DNA of 64,000 bases from Prevotella conceptionensis 9403948 (GCF_000312305.1 NZ_HE999454.1:5530-69529), one strand, 5' to 3'. Positions 9,480 to 19,317 are shown, counted from the stretch's first letter. Translations and numbers: made by a program. The notes: generated from the letters alone by a model not told the origin.

Positions 9480-9770
9480 ATGAAAGGCGTTACATTACCT
9501 GTCGTTCTTGTTTACCTCATCGCCGTCAACGCGTTGGGTTTAGTTCTGTTTGGCATAGACAAATGGAAGGCCAAGCATGCCAAATGGCGCATTTCCGAAC
9601 CCACGCTTTTAGCCATTGCCGCCATTGGTGGCAGCATTGGCTCATGGATAGGCATGAAAATGTGGCACCATAAAACGCTGCACAAGAAGTTTAAGTATGG
9701 CATACCACTGATAATGATGGTTCAATTCGCCTTATTGCTGTTTGCCTTGTATAAGGCAAACAGCGTATAG
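9480..9770 (+). CDS. DUF1294 family membrane protein
   Basis: The ATG at 9480 gives 96 residues; an in-frame TTG at 9468 would overlap the previous gene. Recognisable DUF1294 features are FGIDKWKAK near 23, a W-R-I-SEPTLL segment, GGSIGSWIGMKMWHHKT in the middle, and a last helix. Two or three membrane helices are likely. Function is unknown. It is the last gene of the run. Confidence 0.75.
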   Translation: MKGVTLPVVLVYLIAVNALGLVLFGIDKWKAKHAKWRISEPTLLAIAAIGGSIGSWIGMKMWHHKTLHKKFKYGIPLIMMVQFALLLFALYKANSV

Positions 9771-9907
9771 CTAATAACATTCCCCTCCCCAGTTCGAGTA
9801 CATAAAACTTACATTTCATGTTGGCATGAAGACCATCCAGAGATGATCTAAAATCAAAGACACCATCCTTTTAATGGCGTTGTTCTCATCGAAAATGGTC
9901 TTGCCAT

Positions 9908-10468
9908 TTACTTCAAACCGTCGATACGTTTCTTCCAATCCTCCAAAGTTATTTTAGTAAAATGTTCCGTGCGAAAGTCGTTCATCAATGGAACAGGCTT
10001 GTTTTCTTCTGTATGACTGTAAACGAACCCACATTTCTCTTGTGCTCGTTTCGATTTCTCGTTGCCATCATAATACCCACACCAAACCGTAGTCTGTTGT
10101 AAGTTCTCAAAAGCATATCGAAGTAATTCGTTTACCCCTTCTGGTATTAGGCCTTGTCCCCAATAGGGTTCACCAATCCAATAACCAATCTCACACTCAT
10201 TGTCTGCTATCCTTGCGCTATGGATTTCACTTTTTGCGGTCATTATGCCAATGCAGCCAACAACCTCGCCCGTTTCTTTTAGTACAACCGCATAGGTTTC
10301 TGGGGCAGAGAGCACATTCTTTATGATTTCGCGACTGTTCTCTACGCTGGTATGCGGTGGCCAGCCCGCAATGGGACCAATGTTAGGGTTACTGGCATAC
10401 TTGTAGAGTGCTTCTGCATCACTTTCCTGCCATGCCCTTAAAATCAGGCGTTTTGTTTGTAATTCCAT
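9908..10468 (-). CDS. GNAT-family N-acetyltransferase, RimJ/RimL-like
   Basis: The 186-residue protein starts with TKRLILRAWQESDAEALY, typical of the RimJ/RimL subgroup, and has the acetyl-CoA segment IGYWIGEPYWGQG with motif B around NEKSKRAQEKCGF. Family members acetylate protein N-termini or small amines. The start lies six bases past the stop of the DUF3781 gene, so it is probably the fourth gene of the aroB unit. The substrate is unknown. Confidence 0.85.
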   Translation of the reverse strand: MELQTKRLILRAWQESDAEALYKYASNPNIGPIAGWPPHTSVENSREIIKNVLSAPETYAVVLKETGEVVGCIGIMTAKSEIHSARIADNECEIGYWIGEPYWGQGLIPEGVNELLRYAFENLQQTTVWCGYYDGNEKSKRAQEKCGFVYSHTEENKPVPLMNDFRTEHFTKITLEDWKKRIDGLK

Positions 10469-10474
10469 ATCTCT

Positions 10475-10720
10475 TTATATTATATCTACTGTAATAACTC
10501 TGTATGTAAAAGAATCGACTGTGATACGGACATGTGCCGCATCGTTGGTAATATAATAATTCTTTCCTTTCTTCTGAAAATGTGCATCGTCCGTACTCTC
10601 GACAATTCCCGAAACAAAGCTTTCAATTTCGTGGGTCGAAAGATGAAGTCCGAGTTTTCGGTTTATTCTGTCACACACAAGTTCTGTGTAGCAAAGCTTC
10701 TCTATGATCAAAACCTTCAA
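10475..10720 (-). CDS. DUF3781 family small protein
   Basis: An 81-residue protein with a basic Arg/Lys middle (CDRINRKLGL), an ESFVSGIVE segment and a C-terminal beta-rich end (KGKNYYITN, HVRITVDS). It fits the small DUF3781 family, whose role is unknown. Its start overlaps the end of the P-loop kinase gene by four bases, which suggests translational coupling. Confidence 0.65.
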   Translation of the reverse strand: MKVLIIEKLCYTELVCDRINRKLGLHLSTHEIESFVSGIVESTDDAHFQKKGKNYYITNDAAHVRITVDSFTYRVITVDII

Positions 10721-11274
10721 AGACAGTCAATGCTTTCAACATCTTTATTGCCTGTTATTGGAGAAAGAATCTCAGAAACCTTTTCTTTTAGTTCCGTTTC
10801 ACACTGCCTAATGTTTTTTCCTGCTGTATCAATGACAATGCGACTGGTTTGCCACTCTTGATACGTTCTTTTCTCAATGTCGTCCCATGTCGGTAGTTTC
10901 ATGTTCGCCACGTCTGACCTCCTTTGTTCAGCACGTTTTCTGTGTTCCACCTTATCCGAACACACAATCTCTATGTTTACAAAACGGCAACCATTCTTGT
11001 TTGCAACGTCTTCCCACTCCTTCCGTGTTAGTTCAATAGGATTGCAGCAATCGGCCACAACATTGTTGTTCAAGTGCAAATTATCACTAGCCATACGGTA
11101 TGCCAATCTATACCCCTCACCCTCAACATGGATGTGGCATAAGTCTTTCAGTCCTTGCTCAATGGTATCAATTCGTAAATAAACTGCCCCAAACTCTTTT
11201 ACAATAAACTTCGCCAACGTGGATTTTCCAACAGCAGGCAGTCCCGAAAGAATAAAAAGGATGGCGTTATTCAT
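10717..11274 (-). CDS. P-loop kinase-like ATPase (AAA_33 / zeta-toxin-like)
   Basis: The 185-residue protein opens with a strand and Walker A (LSGLPAVGKST), followed by RIDTIEQ. A DCCNP segment and a late arginine-rich HRKRAEQRR lid region complete the pattern of small-molecule or nucleoside kinases. Comparable proteins include gluconate kinases, chloramphenicol phosphotransferase and zeta toxins; I cannot tell which. The start lies 23 bases after aroB and the end overlaps the DUF3781 gene. That overlap raises the possibility of a two-gene module, but no toxin-antitoxin evidence exists. Confidence 0.7.
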   Translation of the reverse strand: MNNAILFILSGLPAVGKSTLAKFIVKEFGAVYLRIDTIEQGLKDLCHIHVEGEGYRLAYRMASDNLHLNNNVVADCCNPIELTRKEWEDVANKNGCRFVNIEIVCSDKVEHRKRAEQRRSDVANMKLPTWDDIEKRTYQEWQTSRIVIDTAGKNIRQCETELKEKVSEILSPITGNKDVESIDCL

Positions 11275-11297
11275 ATCACACAGTCCATATTCGTTCT

Positions 11298-12356
11298 TTA
11301 CATCGTCTCCCTAAAAAAGTCGAGAGCCTCTTTTATCTCGTCCCTTGTAGCGGTTTGATTGATAATTGGCTTACCGATGTCTTCCAAAAGCGTGAAGTTT
11401 ATGCCTGCTGATGTATTCTTCTTATCGTGTTGCATCAGTTCGATAAGGTCGTCGTAGTCGTTGCACGATAGCGGAAACGTACCATAATAACTACGAATAA
11501 ACTGCACCGTTTGGCGCATTTTGCTTGTAGGAAAGTTTGTTTTAAACGTCGACAGGTACAGCTCGCACACCAAACCGAAGGCCACCGCATAGCCATGCAA
11601 TATAGGTTGGCCTCTATGTAGAGCCATCGACTCGAATGCGTGCCCCACGGTATGTCCAAGATTCAAGGTCTTTCTCAATCCCTGCTCATGCGGATCTTTT
11701 GCAACCACCTCCTCTTTCACCCTTACCGATTGGGCCACCATCTGCTGCAATCGTCCCCAATTGGGCTCTCCAAGGTCGAAATTCAACAGTTCAGCCCACA
11801 TCCGTTCGTTACTTATCAACCCATGTTTCAGCATTTCGGCATAACCCGAACGCGTGTTCTTGTCGTCAAGCGTATCGAGGAACAACGTATTAAGCAGAAC
11901 AAACCGGGCATTACAAAACGCGCCAATCTCGTTTTTCAGTCCGTTAAAGTTAATTCCTGTTTTACCTCCCACAGCTGCATCCACCATAGCCAACAGCGTT
12001 GTTGGGATATTGATAAAGCTAATGCCCCTTTTAAAAGTGGCCGCAGCAAATCCTCCCAAGTCCGTCACCATTCCTCCGCCAAGGTTTATCAGGCACGAGC
12101 GGCGTGTTCCGTCTTGTTCGCTCAACATTTCCCATACCATTGCAAGCGTTGCAATATTCTTATGTTCGTCTGTCGAAGGAATGGTTATCAACTTAGCCCC
12201 TTTCACGCAATCAAATCCTTCTATCTTAGGCCAACAATGTTCTCTTGTTGTCTTGTCTGTTAGTACAAACAGCTTATCGGGCGCGCAAACGTCGATGGCG
12301 TGCGCCAAATCTCGCTCCAAATTGTCTGAAATAAGAACTTCTTGCATCATGTCCAT
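11298..12356 (-). CDS. aroB: 3-dehydroquinate synthase
   Basis: The 352-residue protein has the AroB signature: the NAD-binding INLGGGMVTDLGGFAAATF region, the metal and substrate residues in PTTLLAMVDAAVGGKTGIN, and the zinc histidines in LNLGHTVGHAFES. It converts DAHP to 3-dehydroquinate, the second step of the shikimate pathway, in the cytosol. It feeds the Phe/Tyr cluster further along this window. A strong promoter lies just upstream, leaving a short leader of roughly 14 bases. It heads a probable four-gene unit. Confidence 0.95.
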   Translation of the reverse strand: MDMMQEVLISDNLERDLAHAIDVCAPDKLFVLTDKTTREHCWPKIEGFDCVKGAKLITIPSTDEHKNIATLAMVWEMLSEQDGTRRSCLINLGGGMVTDLGGFAAATFKRGISFINIPTTLLAMVDAAVGGKTGINFNGLKNEIGAFCNARFVLLNTLFLDTLDDKNTRSGYAEMLKHGLISNERMWAELLNFDLGEPNWGRLQQMVAQSVRVKEEVVAKDPHEQGLRKTLNLGHTVGHAFESMALHRGQPILHGYAVAFGLVCELYLSTFKTNFPTSKMRQTVQFIRSYYGTFPLSCNDYDDLIELMQHDKKNTSAGINFTLLEDIGKPIINQTATRDEIKEALDFFRETM

Positions 12357-12375
12357 GTTAGGTTTATTGTTCTCA

Positions 12376-12406
12376 CAAAGTTAAAACAAACCGCCAAACC
12401 AGCAAA
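12376..12406 (-). promoter_or_regulatory. aroB promoter
   Basis: On the minus strand, TTTG (12406-12403) and TAACTTTG (12383-12376) are separated by exactly 19 bases, the Bacteroidetes sigma-ABfr arrangement. No attenuator-like hairpin follows. Confidence 0.75.
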
Positions 12407-12590
12407 ATTTCATTGTAGAAATTTCGTTTAACCCATTAAACCCTTTTTCCTTTTCATCGTCACATATCGTAAAGTGTCACTCAAAAAGCGTGGCATTGCT
12501 GCACTTAACGTGGCTAGTAGCTCGTCAACTTGTCAACTAATAAAAACAAAGGGCGTAGCCAACCCGAGTGCCTTAAAAGGAATTTGGTTT

Positions 12591-15563
12591 ATGAATAAGT
12601 ATTGTTTAATTATCTTGTTATGCTTTGTTGCAGCGGTTACAAAGGCACAAGAACGTAAGATTAGCGGCACGCTTACCGACCGCGACACGCACGACCCCGT
12701 TACACAAACTACGGTTCAATTGTTAAAATCAGACAGCACTTTTGTTGTTGGAGCTATCTCTAACGAGAAAGGCGAGTTCGCATTAAGCGCGCCCGCCGAT
12801 GGCAATTACCTGCTCAAAATATCGAGTGCGGGCTATATCACCTATTTTAAGAAACTGCACATCGACGGTAAAGACCTGGCTTTGGGCCAGATTGTGATGA
12901 ATGGCGATGCCATCATGCTGAAAGGAGCCACCGTTACGGGACAGGCCATGAAGGTAACGGTGCGCGAAGACACATTTGTATACAACTCGGCTGCTTTCAG
13001 AACGCCCGAAGGTTCTACCATAGAAGAGTTGGTTAAGCGTTTGCCAGGCGCGCAAATAAGCGACGACGGCAAGATAACCATCAACGGTAAGGAGGTGAAA
13101 AAGATATTGGTAGACGGCAAAGAGTTTATGACGGGCGACACCAAAACGGCCTTAAAAAACCTGCCAACGTCTATTGTAGACAAAATTAAGTCGTACGACG
13201 AGCGCAGCGACCTCGCCCGCGTATCGGGTATCGACGACGGCGACGAGCAAACGGTGCTCGACTTTGGCATTAAGAAGGGCATGAACAAGGGCGTTTTCTC
13301 TAATGCCGACCTCGCTCTTGGCACCGAGTCGCGGTATGCCAACCGCCTTATGGGTGCCTATTTCAAGGACGATTATCGGGCGATGCTTTTCGCCAACGCC
13401 AACAATACCAACGACATGGGGTTTCCTGGTGGCGGTGGTAGGGGCAACTTTGGCCACAATCGCAATGGACTTAACGCCTCGAAGATGGTTGGAACAAACT
13501 TTAACTATGAGAAGAAAAACAAGTTAAAGATTGATTGGAGCGTGCGTTGGAACCACTCTGACGGCGATGTGCAAAGCAAAGTGGCAACAGAAAACTTCGT
13601 TAGTACGGCCGCTTCGTTCTCCAATAGCCTTAACCAAAGCTACACACGCGGCAACCAATGGAACGCGCGCGGACGTTTAGAGTGGCAACCCGACACGCTA
13701 ACCAACATTATGTTCCGCCCTTCGTTCAGCTATTCCACAAGCGACGGCACTTCGTCTAGCACCTCAGCCGCCTACAAAGACAACCCCTACAACTACGTTT
13801 CCGACCCACTTTCCCAGTCGGCCATGGCCCAATTGGCGGCTCAAAACTTGATGGTGAACTCCCACTCGCAAAACAATATCAGCTATACACAGAACAAAAA
13901 GGCGGGCGGAATGTTACAACTGAACCGCCGATTAAGTGCAAACGGACGAAATGTTACTCTCCGTGCCGACGTTGATTATGAGGACACCGACACCAAATCG
14001 CTCGCTTTAACCGACGTGCATCTTTTCCAATTGAAGAATAAGGCAGGACAAGACTCCGTTTACCAAACCAACCGCTACAACCTCACGCCCACAACAGCAT
14101 GGAGTTACAGCCTACAAGCCACTTATAGCGAACCTCTTTGGCGAGGCACTTTCTTGCAATTCAGGTACAAATACGGTTACAGTCGCACCACGAGCAACCG
14201 CTCTACGTTCGATTTCAGCAACCTTGGCGAAGGCTTTTTCTCATCCTTATCGCCGCTTTATCGTGGTTGGAACAGCTATCTTTCCTTGCTTACCAACCCC
14301 TACGAGAGTTATCTGGACCAGCGATTGAGCCGCTCTTCGGCCTACACCAACTACACACACGAGCTAGAAATGATGATTCGTTTTGTGGGAAAGAGTTATA
14401 AATTCAATGCCGGCTTTATGGTTCAGCCCCAATCGTCGCACTTCACGCAAACCTATCTGGGCCAAAATGCCGACACCACGCGCCACGTTTTCAACGTTTC
14501 GCCCACACTCGAACTGCGCTATAAGTTCAGCGATGTAAGCCAATTGCGCGTCAACTACCGCGGAACTACTTCGCAACCAGCGATGTCGGACCTGCTAGAC
14601 ATCGTAGACGACAGCGACCCATTGAACGTACATAGGGGAAACCCAGGCCTCAAACCCTCGTTCACCAACTCACTTCGTTTCTTCTACAACACCTATAAGG
14701 AGCGTCGCCAGCAGGCCTTCATGTCGTTTCTTGATTATAGCAACACACGAAACGCTGTGAGCAACCGCGTAACCTACAACGAACAAACGGGTGGAAGAAC
14801 CACGCAACCCGATAACATTAATGGCAACTGGAATGTCAATGCAGGGTTAATGTTCAACACGGCCATCGACTCGGCAGGTGTATTCAACGTCAACACGTTC
14901 AGCAATCTGGGTTACAACAATTATGTAGGCTACGTTAGCCTAAATCCAACGTCGGGTTCGCAACGCAACGTTACGCGTTCGCTAAGTGTTTCAGAACGAT
15001 TGGCCACAAGTTATCGCAACAGTTGGTTAGAATTGGAGTTGGATGGTTCGTTTACGTACGCCCATTCAAAAAATCAGCTGCAATTGCAAAACAATCTTAA
15101 CACTTGGCAGTTTGCCTACGGGGCCACACTCAACTTTACCCTTCCGTGGGGCATGCAGCTCTCAACCGACTTACACCAAAACAGCCGTCGTGGATATGCC
15201 GACCGCGCACTTAACACCAACGAATTGGTGTGGAATGCCCAACTATCGCAGAGTTTCCTCAAAGGCAGTCCACTCAGCGTGAGCCTTCAATTCTACGATT
15301 TGCTACGTCAACAAAGCAACTTTTCGCGTTCCATCAACGCCTATCAGCGCACCGACACCGAGTATAACAGCATCAACAGCTACGCCATGCTGCATGTGGT
15401 TTATCGTTTTAACCTCTTCGGTGGCAAAGATGCTCGCCAACAGATGCGCAAACACAGGCCCGATGGCGACGGCGATGGGCCAATTGGTCCTCCTCCTGGC
15501 GGTCCTCCTCCTGGTGGAAAGCGTCCTTTTGGCAGCGGTCGCCCTATGGGTGGAGGATTTTAA
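12591..15563 (+). CDS. Outer-membrane beta-barrel protein with carboxypeptidase-regulatory-like domain
   Basis: The ATG at 12591 gives 990 residues and puts a clean signal peptide at the start (cleavage near TKAQ); the earlier GTG at 12474 would add 39 residues with no signal. Residues about 20-110 form a CarboxypepD_reg-like domain (KISGTLTDRDT, LPGAQISDDGKITING just after). The rest is a long barrel rich in N-x-T/S and aromatic strands. It resembles the OMP_b-brl family related to TonB-dependent receptors, but no obvious TonB box is visible. The tail is Gly/Pro-rich (GPPPGGPPPGG). Cargo or role is unknown. A strong terminator follows. Confidence 0.85.
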   Translation: MNKYCLIILLCFVAAVTKAQERKISGTLTDRDTHDPVTQTTVQLLKSDSTFVVGAISNEKGEFALSAPADGNYLLKISSAGYITYFKKLHIDGKDLALGQIVMNGDAIMLKGATVTGQAMKVTVREDTFVYNSAAFRTPEGSTIEELVKRLPGAQISDDGKITINGKEVKKILVDGKEFMTGDTKTALKNLPTSIVDKIKSYDERSDLARVSGIDDGDEQTVLDFGIKKGMNKGVFSNADLALGTESRYANRLMGAYFKDDYRAMLFANANNTNDMGFPGGGGRGNFGHNRNGLNASKMVGTNFNYEKKNKLKIDWSVRWNHSDGDVQSKVATENFVSTAASFSNSLNQSYTRGNQWNARGRLEWQPDTLTNIMFRPSFSYSTSDGTSSSTSAAYKDNPYNYVSDPLSQSAMAQLAAQNLMVNSHSQNNISYTQNKKAGGMLQLNRRLSANGRNVTLRADVDYEDTDTKSLALTDVHLFQLKNKAGQDSVYQTNRYNLTPTTAWSYSLQATYSEPLWRGTFLQFRYKYGYSRTTSNRSTFDFSNLGEGFFSSLSPLYRGWNSYLSLLTNPYESYLDQRLSRSSAYTNYTHELEMMIRFVGKSYKFNAGFMVQPQSSHFTQTYLGQNADTTRHVFNVSPTLELRYKFSDVSQLRVNYRGTTSQPAMSDLLDIVDDSDPLNVHRGNPGLKPSFTNSLRFFYNTYKERRQQAFMSFLDYSNTRNAVSNRVTYNEQTGGRTTQPDNINGNWNVNAGLMFNTAIDSAGVFNVNTFSNLGYNNYVGYVSLNPTSGSQRNVTRSLSVSERLATSYRNSWLELELDGSFTYAHSKNQLQLQNNLNTWQFAYGATLNFTLPWGMQLSTDLHQNSRRGYADRALNTNELVWNAQLSQSFLKGSPLSVSLQFYDLLRQQSNFSRSINAYQRTDTEYNSINSYAMLHVVYRFNLFGGKDARQQMRKHRPDGDGDGPIGPPPGGPPPGGKRPFGSGRPMGGGF

Positions 15564-15734
15564 GCTCCCATTAACCCACCTATAACCACAATCCAACACG
15601 CTCAACTGCCTAACCCCATCCTCCCCCTTCAAGGGGAGAGGGGGCGGTTGTGTATTGCTGCAACAAACATTTTGTATGTAAGTGCGCATGACTTACGATA
15701 GAAATCGGTTGAAATGTGCATTAGACGACCTAAG

Positions 15735-15779
15735 TATTAAAAGGGCTTGTTCCAATTAATGGAACAAGCCCTTTTAATA
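15735..15779. terminator. Strong rho-independent terminator
   Basis: A perfect 20-base-pair stem with a 5-base loop centres on TTGTTCCA/TGGAACAA, preceded by an A tract and followed by a T tract. It ends the outer-membrane protein unit and could act from both sides. Confidence 0.85.
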
Positions 15780-16020
15780 GCAAATAATCTATTATGATTT
15801 ATTGCTGTCTGCTAATTTTCAAATCGACTCGGTTTCTCTATCCGCAATGCCCATCAATAGGCGTTGCGGATTTCGTTTTCGAAAGGTAAGCCCCCTTTCA
15901 AACAATCATTCATCCCAAAAGTTATTCCGTGTAAGCGCCCTTTTACTGGCACAAGGGTAAAATTCAACACAGTCACGCAATGACGCAGAATTACAGCCAT
16001 AAGGTTGTAAAACATTTGTA

Positions 16021-16425
16021 CCGAAATTTAACATTATGAGTGCCCTCGTCGTAAAATTTCCAGGCATCGGTCGGATTTTCGCGCGTATTTTTAAAGCTTG
16101 TAACCATTTGATTTATTGACGTTTACGAAAAATAAAGCACAAATACATGCCTTTTAGCATGTATTAGAGGTGCAAAACAACATGAAGTGCTCAACAAAAC
16201 GCCACCAAGCAATTTTTCATCCCAAATGGTCAAAATGCCTATAAATAACGCTTAAAATGGTGCTTTTTATGGGTTTTGGCTGCATTTTGCTGCATTTAAC
16301 CTCGCGTTTTGCTGCAATTTTACCTTGCATTTTGGTGCATATTGCAGTGCGTTTTGGTGCAAAATGCACTGCGTTTTGCTGCATATTGCGATGTGTTTTG
16401 GTGCAAAATACGTTGCAACAACTAG
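16021..16425 (-). repeat. Composite intergenic element, degenerate copy D
   Basis: Read on the minus strand, six to seven 22-base units (16274-16420, for example TGGTGCAAAATGCACTGCGT plus two bases) are followed by a diverged spacer and the motif GGGCACTCATAATGTTAAAT (16046-16027 region). This is the same order as the better copies at 29918, 40380 and 54672. The rest of the 15780-16983 gap shows no gene I can support. Confidence 0.6.
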
Positions 16426-16983
16426 CGATTAGACTCCATTTTCTTGTAGTTGCGGATGCAAATTTTGGAGAATTTTTCTTCAAAGAGAAATGTAAAAGCA
16501 TAGTAAATGGCCAAGAGCGGAGGGGATAAGCACGAAAAAAATCCTGAAATTTCATCGTTTGGGCGCATTTTATATGGCTTTTGGCGGTTGTTTTCTTCTA
16601 GAATGGTTTGGCCGAGGAGCGCAGTTTGTAAAATATATTTATCATATTAACAAATCGCAAACAGACACTTTCCAAGATAAGGACAACAGCTATATATCGG
16701 CATAAGCGATAAGACTAAACATGATGGGCGCAATGATGTGAAGGGTGTTAAGTCCTTACTAAGGTAATGATATAGGGCGACGAAACGCGTATGGCGATCA
16801 CGTTTCAGCCAGTTGCGCCTTTAACCCCAATCGGCTGTCCACTATATCGCGCTTGTGAAAAACAGAAAGGGGCTTACTTTTGGTGAGAGGTGAAACCAAT
16901 TTTTCTATTTGTCGGCAACCTGAATACCGTATTTGCTGTTTCAAATCTTTTAGCGGACTGCAATAATCATGATTTCTTTTGCA

Positions 16984-17523
16984 TTATTTCTTAGATGTTT
17001 TTATGTGCATTTTTATCTTCTTCATCGCCCAATCGTAATGGCTCGCCATTACTGAAACACAGTAAGAACCAAGTGGAGAAGTTCCTGTCCAATCCAAAGC
17101 ACCTTTGGCAAAGAGTTCATCGTTGGAGTAATTTTCTATCAATACCATTACATCCTTATGGCTTTCTTTCAATTTTGCCTTTACTTCCGTCAGCGGTGTG
17201 CTTTGGTGTTTCTTCCAAAACTCCACGTTCATTGCCGGATATGTCCTCCAATTATATGGTTCGGGAAGAAAGGGTTTAGGTTTGCCGTTACTATTGGCTT
17301 GAACCCAATCCAGCAACAGATGATGCCACTCGTACAGATGCACAAGCACATCTCGCAGGTTCTTGTCCCTTCCCCAATGTGCCTCCTTACCTGCCACAGC
17401 CATTTCTTCGGAAAAAGTTGCCGTCTGAAGTTCCTCACTCATACTGTCAATAATCTTCCACATTTTTTCGAATTGTCCGTTGGCAGATGTTGTCAGATCC
17501 GTCTTTGTTGTTGCTCTTGTCAT
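16984..17523 (-). CDS. ClbS/DfsB family four-helix-bundle protein
   Basis: The ATG at 17523 gives 179 residues; the longer frame starting at 17592 adds an unconvincing 23-residue tail. Features of the ClbS/DfsB (DinB-like) family include GQFEKMWKIIDS, WGRDKNLRDVLVHLYEWHHLLLDW with its candidate metal histidines, and the tail GSYCVSVMASHYDWAMKK. ClbS itself is a colibactin resistance hydrolase, but most relatives have unknown roles. It appears monocistronic. Confidence 0.8.
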   Translation of the reverse strand: MTRATTKTDLTTSANGQFEKMWKIIDSMSEELQTATFSEEMAVAGKEAHWGRDKNLRDVLVHLYEWHHLLLDWVQANSNGKPKPFLPEPYNWRTYPAMNVEFWKKHQSTPLTEVKAKLKESHKDVMVLIENYSNDELFAKGALDWTGTSPLGSYCVSVMASHYDWAMKKIKMHIKTSKK

Positions 17524-17616
17524 ATATATATATCTATTTTGATGATTACATAATTGTGAAAGAAAGCGTGTTAGCAGATTTGCAGACCGCACCTTGTACT
17601 GATGTTATAGTCAAGC

Positions 17617-17659
17617 CATGAACTTATTTTTTAACTCAAGAACTCATAACCTTACAACC
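17617..17659 (-). repeat. Short 8-base tandem repeat block
   Basis: Units such as AACTCAAG, AACTCATA, ACCTTACA and ACCTCAAC continue the octamer family, directly after the stop of the serine deaminase gene. Confidence 0.6.
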
Positions 17660-18874
17660 TCAACTTCCCATCATAAAGTCTTTGGCCAGTCCTCCTTCGC
17701 TTGTTTCCTTATAAAGCGAAGGAATATCGTGGCCAGTCTGTTTCATAACCTCGACCACACGGTCGAACGAAACGCGGTGTCTGCCGTCTGAAAAAGCTGA
17801 ATATAGGTTCGAATCCAATGCACGAGTGGCTGCGAAAGCGTTTCGTTCGATGCAAGGTATCTGTACCAAACCGCACACGGGGTCGCAAGTCATGCCCAAA
17901 TGGTGTTCCAAACCCATTTCCGCAGCATATTCTATCTGTGCAGGACTGCCACCAAATAGCTGACACGATGCCGCAGAAGCCATTGCACAAGCCACGCCCA
18001 CTTCGCCTTGGCAACCTACATCGGCGCCAGAGATGGAGGCATTCTTTTTAACAACGTTGCCAAAAAGACCTGCTGTGGCCAAAGCATGTAGAATACGCGT
18101 CTCAGAGAAATTGTGCCCCCGTGACAAATGGTAAAGGACGGCAGGCAAAACGCCACTAGCACCACAAGTGGGCGCAGTTACGATGGTTCCACCCGACGCA
18201 TTCTCTTCGCTCACAGCTAAGGCATAGGCATAAACCAAGCCGCGTGTTTGCAATGTTTGCTTATACCCACTGGCCTTTACATAATAGGTAGCCGCCTTAC
18301 GCGGTAAGCCCAACGGGCCAGGCAGCACACCTTCGCGATTAAGTCCGCGTTCAACAGCTGCTTGCATAACGGTCCACACCTCATGAAGATAATCCCAGAT
18401 GTCGGCCGTTTCGCATTGTTCCACATATTCCCAATAACTTCTGCCGCTTTTCTCGCACCATCGCATAATGTCCGTTAGCGTATTCATGTCGTATATGTCC
18501 TTCGTGTCGAACAAGTCGCCCTCTTTCTTTCCCTCAGAGAGCGCACCTCCGCCAATACTATACACCGTCCACTCGTCAACGGGGTTTCCATTGGCGTCTT
18601 TTGCAACGAACTTCATGCCGTTAGGATGGAACGGCAAGAACACCGAAGGCTGCCAAACAATTTCAACAGGCGCAGTGGGTTCCAGCGTTTCAACGATGAT
18701 GGCGTCGGTCATGTGGCCTTTACCCGTTGCAGCCAAGCTACCATAAAGGGTAACTTCAAAGCTAGCCGCTTGCGGATTGCGTTCTTTAAATATCTGTGAT
18801 GCTTTTTGTGGTCCCATCGTATGGCTACTCGAAGGGCCTTTGCCTATCCTAAACAATTCTTTTAATGATTTCAT
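17660..18874 (-). CDS. sdaA: L-serine ammonia-lyase, iron-sulfur type, single chain
   Basis: The 404-residue protein joins beta and alpha domains in one chain. It begins SLKELFRIGKGPSSSHTMGP, the SSSHTxGP signature of the family. Later it has APTCGASGVLPAVLYH and the cysteine-containing GLVQIPCIERN that help hold the catalytic 4Fe-4S cluster. It deaminates serine to pyruvate and ammonia in the cytosol. The start is about 160 bases after the promoter, so the leader is long, but I see no riboswitch. Confidence 0.94.
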   Translation of the reverse strand: MKSLKELFRIGKGPSSSHTMGPQKASQIFKERNPQAASFEVTLYGSLAATGKGHMTDAIIVETLEPTAPVEIVWQPSVFLPFHPNGMKFVAKDANGNPVDEWTVYSIGGGALSEGKKEGDLFDTKDIYDMNTLTDIMRWCEKSGRSYWEYVEQCETADIWDYLHEVWTVMQAAVERGLNREGVLPGPLGLPRKAATYYVKASGYKQTLQTRGLVYAYALAVSEENASGGTIVTAPTCGASGVLPAVLYHLSRGHNFSETRILHALATAGLFGNVVKKNASISGADVGCQGEVGVACAMASAASCQLFGGSPAQIEYAAEMGLEHHLGMTCDPVCGLVQIPCIERNAFAATRALDSNLYSAFSDGRHRVSFDRVVEVMKQTGHDIPSLYKETSEGGLAKDFMMGS

Positions 18875-19036
18875 TTCTTTCTATAATGTTTTTGAAGGGG
18901 TAAAAGAGTAGGTTCTTTATCTTTTTGATTATACTTAATAAAATTGGAATGAGGAAAGGGTAACGATTTGGTTACAGCTAAAATTCCCCGAACTTCCTTG
19001 ATTTGCTATTGTTCCGAACAATTCTTGTTATCCATG

Positions 19037-19068
19037 CAAAGATAATAAAAAGGTGCTGTCCAGCCAAA
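19037..19068 (-). promoter_or_regulatory. sdaA promoter
   Basis: On the minus strand TTTG (19068-19065) and TATCTTTG (19044-19037) are 20 bases apart. Confidence 0.6.
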
Positions 19069-19257
19069 GAAAGCATTTGTTTTTTTGTTTGTTGCAAACT
19101 CTTTATACAGCTTGGTCGGCCTTTAATTGTCTTATTGAAAGGTTGTGCTTGTCTGCAAGAATGAAGTGTGGGCAGTTCGCCATTTGTAAAGGATAGTGGA
19201 TGTTTTTGTGCAATTACTTAAGGGCATTCCACTCAAAGGGATTTTTTAGAACCAGCC

Positions 19258-19288
19258 TTTAAGGTCTGCTCCTTTTTTAGTAACTTTG
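19258..19288 (+). promoter_or_regulatory. Promoter of the pseudouridine synthase gene
   Basis: TTTA at 19258 and TAACTTTG at 19281 are 19 bases apart; the -33 box deviates by one base. Confidence 0.6.
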
Positions 19289-19317
19289 CACAATATATAC
19301 TTATGTGACGCAAAAAC

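Noticed and set aside
16217-16555. 112-codon frame across the 22-base repeats
   Set aside because: The 22-base period is not a multiple of three, so the frame is an accident of the repeat block.
18875-19036. Riboswitch in the long sdaA leader
   Set aside because: No glycine, SAM or other known aptamer core could be recognised, and no terminator/antiterminator pair was seen.
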